From positions 1 to 15,265 of the forward strand of contig CAYHMW010000021.1 in the NCBI GenBank assembly GCA_964357925.1: 15,265 nt of DNA. Direction: 5' to 3'. A program made the position numbers and the translations under genes. The notes under the pieces were generated by a model. That model was not told the origin of the DNA and did not search any database. It saw only the letters and a program-made list of their open reading frames with translations. The DNA is from CAYHMW01 sp964357925. Its GTDB lineage: Bacteria > Patescibacteriota > Microgenomatia > UBA8517. This document shows positions 1 through 5,764 of this stretch, piece by piece. Positions within the stretch are counted from its first letter, which is position 1; each line of letters opens with the position of its first letter.

Positions 1-169
1 GCTTCACTATATTTACTTTTCGATAATATTCTGTAGCCAATTGGTCTATATCAGGTCCAGGGATTTTTCAAGGACCACACCTTGGAGCCCAATAATCTAC
101 CAAAACCGGCAACTCAGACTTCAAAACCATCTCGTCAAACTGTGCATCTGTAATCTCGAGCGCCGCCAT
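1..169 (-). CDS. trxA: thioredoxin, N-terminal part, with in-frame TGA at the resolving-cysteine codon
   Basis: This is the start of a thioredoxin, a cytoplasmic dithiol-disulfide oxidoreductase; the window edge cuts off its C-terminal half. Translated from the ATG at 169, residues 21-33 read PVLVDYWAPRCGP, the classic active-site strand. C31 is the nucleophilic cysteine. Codon 34 (bases 70-68), where the second cysteine of CGPC belongs, is TGA. The same frame then continues without a stop to the edge as KIPGPDIDQLATEYYRKV, which lines up with the helix after the active site of ordinary thioredoxins, including its conserved proline. So only one codon is abnormal. R30 replaces the usual Trp before the first Cys. 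The gene has its own promoter (180-208) and starts 42 bases after the ROK gene. TGA is a normal stop elsewhere in the window. Options are selenocysteine, a disabling mutation or a base-call error; I saw no convincing SECIS hairpin just after the TGA. The family call is very secure; functional status is open. Confidence 0.85.
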
Positions 170-179
170 GCTAGAACCC

Positions 180-208
180 ACTATACAAACGAATCACCCA
201 TCGGTCAA
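180..208 (-). promoter_or_regulatory. sigma-70-type promoter of the thioredoxin gene, giving a nearly leaderless mRNA
   Basis: On the minus strand TTGACC (208-203) and TATAGT (185-180) are separated by 17 bases. The -35 box starts only 3 bases after the stop codon of the ROK gene. Ten bases separate the -10 box from the ATG at 169, so the expected transcription start lies about 3 bases before the start codon. No Shine-Dalgarno sequence is present. Confidence 0.7.
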
Positions 209-211
209 CAA

Positions 212-1063
212 CTAATTAAGCTCCTCTTTTGCAATTGATCTTGCATAATGCACAGCTCCATGAAGCCCACCCACACTCCCCAATGTCGCCTTCGCAAACT
301 TTGGTGACTCAGGATACACATCTTTCAAGAGCGCCCTTGTATTTTTTCCAATGTCTTCGACGCGAATATCATTCATCATGCTACCGCCGAGTACTACTAT
401 CTCAGGCGACCAATGTAAAATCGTGTTATAAACTCCGTAGCTTGCCCACTTCGCATATTTCTCCCAAATGCCTTGCTCATTCACATCCTTTGGATGCACC
501 CCATATCGCTTTTCAGTTTCCCTCCCAGAAATGAAATCCTCCAAGGTGCCAACGCCACTACTGCCAATATTCAATGAGTTATCAAAATCAATTATCTGAT
601 GTCCAATCTCAAAGCCATAAATATTCTCATCGATCTTACCAGCGCTTACCTTCGCCCCATTCACACCAGTGCTGATCGTAATATAAACAACAATATTGTG
701 ACCCTGCCCAGCGCCGTGAGTCGCCTCTCCAAGTCCAACCATCGCAGTATCATTTTCGATATGAATTGAAGCATCTACTCTTTTACTCATCTCATCAACA
801 AACGGTCTTGTATTCCACTCAGGCAAGTTTGGAGCCCGAAAAAGCATTTTTTTATTTCGATCCAATGATCCTGCTATTCCACCAACCATCATGGCGGGAG
901 AACCACCACAAAGCTTCGTAACCTCCGAAGAAATTTTCTCAATCCCTTCTTCGAAATTCTGTGGAGTCTCGAAAATAACTGGCTCTGAAAAGCTCGAGAG
1001 ATCCTCACTCACCGCCAATCTGGTCTTCGTTCCTCCAATATCAAATAACAAATAATTGCTCAT
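212..1063 (-). CDS. ROK-family sugar kinase (probable glucokinase-like) without zinc cysteines
   Basis: This is a 283-aa member of the ROK family (repressor, ORF, kinase), which phosphorylates glucose or related hexoses with ATP in the cytoplasm. The N-terminal phosphate loop is DIGGTKTR (8-15). The catalytic aspartate is D105 in IENDTAM. The second phosphate motif is STGVNG (131-136), and the conserved E-x-GH is at 152-155. The adenosine-binding part includes VVLGGS (223-228) and the C-terminal GGLHGAVHYA. There is no DNA-binding helix-turn-helix at the N-terminus, so it is a kinase rather than a NagC/XylR-type repressor. The usual ROK zinc motif CxCGxxGCxE is replaced by SSGVGTLEDF (168-177), which keeps the surrounding glycines but has no cysteine. 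The ATG overlaps the stop of the GH15 gene as TAATG, so the two are translationally coupled. This fits phosphorylation of glucose released by GH15. The exact substrate cannot be read from the sequence. Confidence 0.9.
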   Translation of the reverse strand: MSNYLLFDIGGTKTRLAVSEDLSSFSEPVIFETPQNFEEGIEKISSEVTKLCGGSPAMMVGGIAGSLDRNKKMLFRAPNLPEWNTRPFVDEMSKRVDASIHIENDTAMVGLGEATHGAGQGHNIVVYITISTGVNGAKVSAGKIDENIYGFEIGHQIIDFDNSLNIGSSGVGTLEDFISGRETEKRYGVHPKDVNEQGIWEKYAKWASYGVYNTILHWSPEIVVLGGSMMNDIRVEDIGKNTRALLKDVYPESPKFAKATLGSVGGLHGAVHYARSIAKEELN

Positions 1064-3051
1064 TATTTTTCCTTCATTGGACTAGTAACATCCGAAACCC
1101 CAAATTCCTGCAATTTTTCAAGATAACAAATTACAGTCTCGATGTACGTTGCATGACTAATAGCCAGTGGACTAGCCGACAAATGCTCTCCAGTAAAAGG
1201 ATTATATTGCTCAGCCAGTACACCAGAGGCAGTTGCCCGGTCAGCGGTCCAATCAAGCCAAGTACGCACAACTTCAAGATCCTCCGCGCTCGCAGCAGTT
1301 GCAATATAATATTGTGCAGTCCAGAGTGTAGTCAAAATCCATGGATTCCCAGGCACCCCACTGCCCACCTTGTAATAAATATCGCCAAGATACCTGGCCA
1401 CACCACCAATCTTTCCTCCGCAAACAAGCTTTTCTTGCAAAACATTAAATGCTCTCGTCAGTCTAGGGTCAGCTATATCAAGGACACCAAATCTAAAAAC
1501 TCCATAAAAGCTGCTCGCGTCAATTGTCTCATCGTGCAAAACTTTCCCATCATCAAAAGTTATGTGCTTGTAAAAATATCCTTCCTTCTCGTTATATAAA
1601 TATTTCAAAATGGAATCCTTCAACTGGGCAGCCCCCGCACTAAATAACGCTTCATCCCGCTCCTTGCCTAAGAGTTTTGCGAAACTGGCAGCTGCAGTTA
1701 GCGCCCCATAAACACAAGCACACGTAAATGTGTGAATGCCATACTTCTCCTCCCAAATATCGTAAGTTGGTTGCGGTAATCCATATTCATTCTTAAATCC
1801 AAGCATGAAGCTAGAAGCCTTTTTAATCAAAGAATTGTAAATACTTTCAATAAACTCGAGATCTTTTGTGTAACCATAGTGACTCCAAAGAGCGAGGACC
1901 ACAAGTGCCGTCTCATCCTCCTGAATAGGAAGTTGCAGCTCTCCTTCACGATTTATCCAAGGATGCCAAGAACTCCCAAGTGCCTTATCTGGTCGATATT
2001 TATGAAAAAAATATCCGTCAGGAGTAATCACATCATTGCAAAACGCAAAAAATCTTTTTGAAACCTCAAAGTACCCTGCCTTATCCATCGCCATAGCAAC
2101 GAACGATCCATCCCGCATCCACACATAGTTATAGTCATCCTTCCCATACTTCAACATATCGCTATCTGCCGACGCAATAATCGCGCCATTGTCATCGATA
2201 TGGCCCCGGGTAATTAAGAGAGATTTCCTAAATAAGGTTATCGCCTTTTCACTCATTCCATAAAAATTAAAATCAGATTTATTAACCCACGCATGCCAAA
2301 AGTCAGAAGTCGATTCGATTAAGTATTCCGGAGTCTTTCGCTTGACATACCTCTGTAGATCTTTCGCCTCCTCCAAACTCTTTCCAATACAAACCCAGAG
2401 GTCCACCACCATTTTTTCATTAGGATCCACACTACTTCCAAATCCAATAGTGGAATCAACAGTCCCATGCTCAATCGCATTTTTCGATAGTTCTCCGTCT
2501 TCAGCATCCTTCCAAGTGCCCTCTTTTCCCTGAATACCAGAAAGCCCAACAGTGTAATCAGAAAAACTCTCCCCATTACAACTCCCAGAAATAAGGACTA
2601 TTCTACGTCCCTTATAGTGCATAATTGATTTATCAACGGGATCATAATAAACAGTGTCCTTTTTATTAACTCCGTACATTCTAAATTGATGATTAAAAAA
2701 TAATCGCACGTTCCGTGCATTGCTTGCCTGATTAAGAACGGATACTCGTCTTATGTAAATATTCGTCTCATTGTAAACAGCATCAGTGAAATTAATTGAT
2801 AGCTGAAGCTCTTCATTAAATGCCATGACTCGCCCAGTAAAAGTCTCATCTTCGTAATCTATACTAATTTTCCACCCAGGGTCCGATAGCCACTTAAAGC
2901 GCCCATCCACCCAAACACCAACACGATTCAAAGCCTCCTCGGTTAACTGATTATCAAGCCCAACATATTCATAATAGAAGTCCTTTACTTGACCATAGGA
3001 ATCATAGCCAACCAAAAACGACCCATTTCCCAGTAGGAGTGACTTCGGCAT
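1063..3051 (-). CDS. glycoside hydrolase family 15 protein (glucoamylase-like)
   Basis: This 662-aa protein is of the usual size for prokaryotic GH15 enzymes, which release glucose from the ends of alpha-glucans; some members are trehalases or dextranases. Residues 1 to about 250 form the beta-rich N-terminal domain, beginning LLLGNGSFLVGYD. From about 270 on is the (alpha/alpha)6 catalytic barrel. Signature motifs are NYVWMRDGSF (308-317), QEDETAL (377-383), YDIWEEKYGIH (430-440), whose E434 corresponds to the general acid of fungal glucoamylase, and LAEQYNPFTGE (612-622), whose E614 matches the catalytic base. They are followed by SASPLAISHATYI (625-637). No signal peptide is evident, so it should act inside the cell. 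It is the first gene of a two-gene unit with the ROK kinase. No clear Shine-Dalgarno precedes the ATG. Repeats lie 27 bases upstream. The bond specificity is not determined. Confidence 0.92.
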   Translation of the reverse strand: MPKSLLLGNGSFLVGYDSYGQVKDFYYEYVGLDNQLTEEALNRVGVWVDGRFKWLSDPGWKISIDYEDETFTGRVMAFNEELQLSINFTDAVYNETNIYIRRVSVLNQASNARNVRLFFNHQFRMYGVNKKDTVYYDPVDKSIMHYKGRRIVLISGSCNGESFSDYTVGLSGIQGKEGTWKDAEDGELSKNAIEHGTVDSTIGFGSSVDPNEKMVVDLWVCIGKSLEEAKDLQRYVKRKTPEYLIESTSDFWHAWVNKSDFNFYGMSEKAITLFRKSLLITRGHIDDNGAIIASADSDMLKYGKDDYNYVWMRDGSFVAMAMDKAGYFEVSKRFFAFCNDVITPDGYFFHKYRPDKALGSSWHPWINREGELQLPIQEDETALVVLALWSHYGYTKDLEFIESIYNSLIKKASSFMLGFKNEYGLPQPTYDIWEEKYGIHTFTCACVYGALTAAASFAKLLGKERDEALFSAGAAQLKDSILKYLYNEKEGYFYKHITFDDGKVLHDETIDASSFYGVFRFGVLDIADPRLTRAFNVLQEKLVCGGKIGGVARYLGDIYYKVGSGVPGNPWILTTLWTAQYYIATAASAEDLEVVRTWLDWTADRATASGVLAEQYNPFTGEHLSASPLAISHATYIETVICYLEKLQEFGVSDVTSPMKEK

Positions 3052-3077
3052 ATTTGTATATCCAGATTACCACAATT

Positions 3078-3134
3078 ATTGTCATTGCGAGCCTACCTTT
3101 GTCATTGCGAGAAATATTACGACGAAGCAATCTC
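3078..3134 (+). repeat. degenerate GTCATTGCGAG repeat, left flank of cassette
   Basis: The sequence holds ATTGTCATTGCGAG at 3078-3091 and then a second GTCATTGCGAG at 3101-3111. The latter is followed after 9 bases by GACGAAGCAATCTC (3121-3134). The same two blocks recur in the same orientation at 3801-3835. This resembles a palindromic repeat type that I recall as scattered in many environmental bacterial genomes. It is non-coding, between GH15 and the unknown gene. Confidence 0.75.
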
Positions 3135-3196
3135 TTGGTCATTCCTACGTGGCATGAGTCCAGGTCAGCCACAACAACCACGCCCAAAATCCATCC

Positions 3197-3225
3197 TTGA
3201 CAAACTATAGGACTTATGCTAAGAT
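3197..3225 (+). promoter_or_regulatory. strong extended -10 promoter of the unknown GC-rich gene
   Basis: A consensus TTGACA (3197-3202) is followed after 17 bases by TAAGAT (3220-3225), preceded by TGC as in an extended -10 element. The expected transcription start is near 3232. This leaves an untranslated leader of about 49 bases containing a small GGGC/GCCC hairpin (about 3244-3257) and AAAGGAG (3268-3274) before the ATG at 3281. Confidence 0.8.
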
Positions 3226-3280
3226 GCAATCTCAAATAAGCCGTGGGCCGTCATGCCCTATCCGTCAAAAGGAGAATATC

Positions 3281-3754
3281 ATGACAAACTGGAGCGATTT
3301 TCAAGCTCTGCTGCAGGCGATTGCGCCTGCCCGTGAAGAAATTCTCGCCGCTCGCCGCATGTATCCGGCGATCCATATCGACCACCAAGATTACTGGTGG
3401 AGCGAACAAGTCGCCAAGATCGCGGCGGAATTCAGTCTCACGGTCGAGCAAATCGTCGAATATGACGAACGCCTCGACCAAGACAGCGAAGATGCCATCA
3501 CTGTCTTCTATTACGAAGACAAATGGCTAGCCGGCGAGCCGTGCTTCGATGTACGGTACGGGTCGCAAAAGCTGCCGAAGGGCGTCTGCCCAATCGGGTA
3601 TATCACCCGAAAGGGTGCGTTGGTGAAAAGCATCGCAACCTTCGCCGCCCAGCTGCAGCAACTTAAAAGCATTGTCGCCTCCGCGCTGATTTCGGTCGGC
3701 GCATGGGATGCGGACTTTGAAGCACTCCTGAAAGATGGAGTGATTAAGTTCTAA
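3281..3754 (+). CDS. GC-rich single gene of unknown function
   Basis: This encodes a 157-aa soluble protein that I do not recognise. I chose the ATG at 3281 because AAAGGAG lies 6 bases upstream and the reading frame further upstream runs through the promoter itself. The N-terminal half looks helical and acidic (MTNWSDFQALLQ, WWSEQVAKIAAEF, VEQIVEYDERLD). The middle is probably beta-rich and contains FYYEDKWLAGEPCFDVRYG and a GVCPIGYITRKG segment. The last third is again helical. There is no signal peptide or membrane segment. It is the only gene on the plus strand in the left half of the window. It is clearly richer in G+C than its surroundings (37 of 60 bases at 3301-3360 against 17 of 60 at 3961-4020, counted by hand). 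It has its own promoter and terminator and lies between two copies of the GTCATTGCGAG repeat. These traits suggest recent acquisition; no function is proposed. Confidence 0.8.
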   Translation: MTNWSDFQALLQAIAPAREEILAARRMYPAIHIDHQDYWWSEQVAKIAAEFSLTVEQIVEYDERLDQDSEDAITVFYYEDKWLAGEPCFDVRYGSQKLPKGVCPIGYITRKGALVKSIATFAAQLQQLKSIVASALISVGAWDADFEALLKDGVIKF

Positions 3755-3758
3755 ACCG

Positions 3759-3789
3759 ATGGTGGTGTCGCAAGGCACCACCATTTTTA
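3759..3789 (+). terminator. Rho-independent terminator of the unknown gene
   Basis: A perfect 9-bp stem, ATGGTGGTG (3759-3767) with CACCACCAT (3776-3784), closes an 8-base loop. It is followed by a run of T residues starting at the end of the stem. It lies 5 bases after the TAA of the preceding gene and closes its transcription unit. Confidence 0.88.
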
Positions 3790-3797
3790 TTGGAAAA

Positions 3798-3865
3798 ATT
3801 GTCATTGCGAGGAGTTCAGACGACGAAGCAATCTCAGATCGCCACGCTGCGCTCGCGATGACAAT
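3798..3865 (+). repeat. palindromic GTCATTGCGAG element, right flank of cassette
   Basis: The ends form an inverted repeat: ATTGTCATTGCGAG (3798-3811) and CTCGCGATGACAAT (3852-3865), 13 of 14 positions matching after reversal. Inside is GACGAAGCAATCTC (3822-3835), shared with the left-flank copy. The element could fold as a long imperfect cruciform or hairpin, as REP- or MITE-like sequences do. There is no coding potential. Confidence 0.8.
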
Positions 3866-3877
3866 CCCCATCCACCC

Positions 3878-4261
3878 TTAACCTTTGGAAGCCTTCAACA
3901 GTGGCTTATCAAAAGTAAAAAGTTCATGATCACCCTTTACCTGTAACAAATAACAATCAGTAAAATCTAAATTCTTTGTCAACATCAATTTCAAAGCATC
4001 TACAACATACTTCTTCTTCGTTTCTAAAATCTTCATGTTTTTAATTGATAGCAACTCCAAAATATCCGGAACATAATCCGTCTTTTTGAAACCATAAAAC
4101 TGCTCCAGTACCCAAATCAACTCATTGAGAACCAAAACTGAAATTACACCCTTCTCTTCACCACCCTCTATTCTCTCAATCAACTCAACAGATCGAGCCA
4201 GAAGCTGCTCCTCATCTGAGGTAAACAATCTAACAAAAATATTAGTATCAATTAAGGCCAT
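3878..4261 (-). CDS. PIN-domain toxin (VapC-like)
   Basis: This 127-aa PIN-domain protein is presumably the ribonuclease toxin of a type II toxin-antitoxin pair; family members cleave tRNA or rRNA using a metal bound by acidic residues. The acidic set is visible: D5 in IDTNIFVR, E47 in LNELIWVLE, D102 (with D99) in DFTDCYLL, and D118 in LFTFDKPLL. Length is normal for VapC. The gene starts within the last 14 bases of the AbrB-type antitoxin gene, so it is translationally coupled to it. The pair sits between the GH57 and GH15 genes in the same orientation as both. The RNA target cannot be predicted. Confidence 0.88.
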   Translation of the reverse strand: MALIDTNIFVRLFTSDEEQLLARSVELIERIEGGEEKGVISVLVLNELIWVLEQFYGFKKTDYVPDILELLSIKNMKILETKKKYVVDALKLMLTKNLDFTDCYLLQVKGDHELFTFDKPLLKASKG

Positions 4262-4520
4262 CTGAAGCCAACTTTTTGGCAGCTTTTCTTTTTGTCACTT
4301 CCATAATTTTAGAAAAAGGAACCCGCTTCTTGTCTTCAGAAACTAGATGAGCCAGGCTCCCAGCTAGTCTTCTCGCAACAGATCCCCCAACCGGAGTCAG
4401 TTTGATTGAGTCTTTATAGGCCTCAATTTGTACCTGATCATATATATTAATACCAAGGACTTCCAAAATACTCTTTGGTAGAGCAATTTGTCTTTTACTA
4501 GAAATTTTCACCGTATGCAT
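4248..4520 (-). CDS. AbrB/SpoVT-family antitoxin (VapB-like)
   Basis: This is a 90-aa protein. Its first 45 or so residues (VKISSKRQIALPKSILEVLG and the following strand DQVQIEAYKDSIKLTPV) form a swapped-hairpin AbrB DNA-binding domain. The C-terminal part, rich in Lys and Arg, would wrap and inhibit the adjacent PIN toxin. It ends in TGA, 14 bases into the toxin gene. It most likely represses its own promoter, as related antitoxins do. The perfect palindrome GTATGCATAC lies over its start codon. No Shine-Dalgarno precedes the ATG, and the -10 box is 6 bases away. Confidence 0.87.
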   Translation of the reverse strand: MHTVKISSKRQIALPKSILEVLGINIYDQVQIEAYKDSIKLTPVGGSVARRLAGSLAHLVSEDKKRVPFSKIMEVTKRKAAKKLASDGLN

Positions 4521-4522
4521 AC
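4513..4522. promoter_or_regulatory. 10-bp palindrome over the antitoxin start codon, candidate operator
   Basis: GTATGCATAC is a perfect palindrome containing the start codon of the antitoxin gene. Just upstream on the minus strand, AAGTAAAG occurs twice as a direct repeat (4522-4529 and 4541-4548), within and between the promoter hexamers. A dimeric AbrB-type repressor could bind here. This is inferred from position and symmetry only. Confidence 0.45.
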
Positions 4523-4526
4523 TTTA

Positions 4527-4556
4527 CTTATACTACACAGCTTTACTTTATGTCAA
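4527..4556 (-). promoter_or_regulatory. promoter of the first AbrB/PIN pair, leaderless
   Basis: On the minus strand TTGACA (4556-4551) and TATAAG (4532-4527) are separated by 18 bases. Only 6 bases separate the -10 box from the ATG at 4520, so transcription should begin at or next to the start codon. The promoter begins 9 bases after the stop of the GH57 gene. Confidence 0.72.
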
Positions 4557-4564
4557 GAGTAAAA

Positions 4565-5764
4565 CTAATCCAACTTCTCAACTCTCAACTCAAGGTCCTG
4601 CAACACATTCATGTAATATCGAAAGGCATCATATGGTGAACTGTATGGACTAAAGTATGCATGCACGTCACCATCATTAAACCATTTTGTACACATATAA
4701 TAAAAGTGGTCCGAAGTTTGGAGCTTTCTCCAATCTTGTATCAAATCCATATCTTTAGTTTTTAAAATCCTACTTTCCAATTCATAAATTCTAGAAAGCG
4801 CCGAGTGCTGCATTTCGTTGCCACGCCATGCAGACAAATCCCGCTCCGTATCTGCCCAAGTAAGAATATGTGGCACATCCAATTCATCCCGCACGGGATA
4901 TTTATCAACAACCTCAGATGGTGTTAAAAAATGATTATCAGGGTGCTTCAATAGTTCGTGCGGGAGTGCTCTTAAAAAATCAAAAATCCCTGTATCCTCC
5001 CACTGGTGTTCCCCAAAAGTTTCATAATCCATAAAAAGGTTCACAGTATCTCCAGTACCATTTATCGCAGACACCCACTGTGCAAACTTCGGGGCAGTTA
5101 AAGGCCAGTCCTTCCACGTTTTCTCCGAGAAACGAAAGGCAACGTCGTCCGATAATCGATAATTTTTCAGTAGCAATCTAATGTTTTTTGCCCCTTTTGG
5201 TGTATACAAATAGTTCGGGCTCCTCCACCCAAGGTAATACTCCCACCCTTCAGTTATAATCCCTTTATACCCCTTCTTCTCCGCCCAAACCCCAAGATCG
5301 TTAGTGTATGCAAGTTCCGTATTCCTAAAGACCTTAGGCGTCGCTCCAAATAATTTCTTCACCTTTTTTGCATGCATTTCCACTTGCCTCTCAAATTCCG
5401 GCAAGGAATAAAAAAATGACAAAGAATGGTGAAAAGTCTCCCCAAGTATCTCAACTCGCCCAGTCTCCACCAAGTCTTGGAATGACTTTATGGTCTCGGG
5501 CGAAAACTCCTCAAATTGCTCAAGGGTGATACCACTTATGCTGTAACTGATCTTAAGCTCCGGATGATGCAACAAAAGATCCAAAAACACCTTATTTGTC
5601 GGCAAATAACTTTTCCCCGTTACTTTGTGAAGAATCTTTTCGTTGTTTACATCAGTATCGCTTCTATCATTAAAATACTGGCTATCATGCCCGATATCAA
5701 AATGCCTGTACCTTTTCACTCGATAAGGCTGATGAACCTGAAAGTAAAAACATATCGAAGCCAT
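4565..5764 (-). CDS. glycoside hydrolase family 57 protein (alpha-amylase or glucanotransferase type)
   Basis: This 399-aa protein has the GH57 signature, a family of retaining alpha-glucan hydrolases, transferases and branching enzymes with a (beta/alpha)7 barrel. Motif 1 is FQVHQPYR (8-15). Motif 2 is around LGETFHHS (107-114). Motif 3 is FRNTELAYTND (146-156), whose E150 is in the position of the catalytic nucleophile. Motif 4 is LFMDYETFGEHQW (243-255), whose D246 is in the position of the acid/base. There is no signal peptide, so it is cytoplasmic. Its ATG overlaps the stop of the upstream glycosyltransferase gene as TAATG. That pairing suggests joint work on one alpha-glucan, for instance trimming or branching of the chain made by the transferase. 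Hydrolase and 4-alpha-glucanotransferase activity cannot be told apart here. It is shorter than the 500-aa-plus GH57 branching enzymes. Confidence 0.9.
   Translation of the reverse strand: MASICFYFQVHQPYRVKRYRHFDIGHDSQYFNDRSDTDVNNEKILHKVTGKSYLPTNKVFLDLLLHHPELKISYSISGITLEQFEEFSPETIKSFQDLVETGRVEILGETFHHSLSFFYSLPEFERQVEMHAKKVKKLFGATPKVFRNTELAYTNDLGVWAEKKGYKGIITEGWEYYLGWRSPNYLYTPKGAKNIRLLLKNYRLSDDVAFRFSEKTWKDWPLTAPKFAQWVSAINGTGDTVNLFMDYETFGEHQWEDTGIFDFLRALPHELLKHPDNHFLTPSEVVDKYPVRDELDVPHILTWADTERDLSAWRGNEMQHSALSRIYELESRILKTKDMDLIQDWRKLQTSDHFYYMCTKWFNDGDVHAYFSPYSSPYDAFRYYMNVLQDLELRVEKLD

Noticed and set aside
1..169. Reassigned genetic code (TGA as glycine or tryptophan) as explanation for the thioredoxin TGA
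   Set aside because: TGA ends both antitoxins, pth, the 95-aa gene, the Tic20-like gene, the YdjM-like gene and the small membrane gene, several times in precise ATGA overlaps. No long gene here contains TGA internally.
3002..3235. Minus-strand 77-aa open frame across the repeat region
   Set aside because: It is made of translated repeat and promoter sequence with a biased, unprotein-like composition and no ribosome site.
3197..3754. Longer version of the unknown gene starting with TTG at 3197
   Set aside because: That TTG is the first three bases of the consensus -35 box. The ATG at 3281 has a proper Shine-Dalgarno.
3078..3865. CRISPR array or insertion sequence
   Set aside because: The repeats are few, palindromic and irregularly spaced, without uniform spacers, and no transposase or Cas gene is present.
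3527..3871. Minus-strand 114-aa open frame under the unknown gene
   Set aside because: It is a shadow of the GC-rich plus-strand gene, terminator and repeat; its N-terminus is translated repeat sequence.
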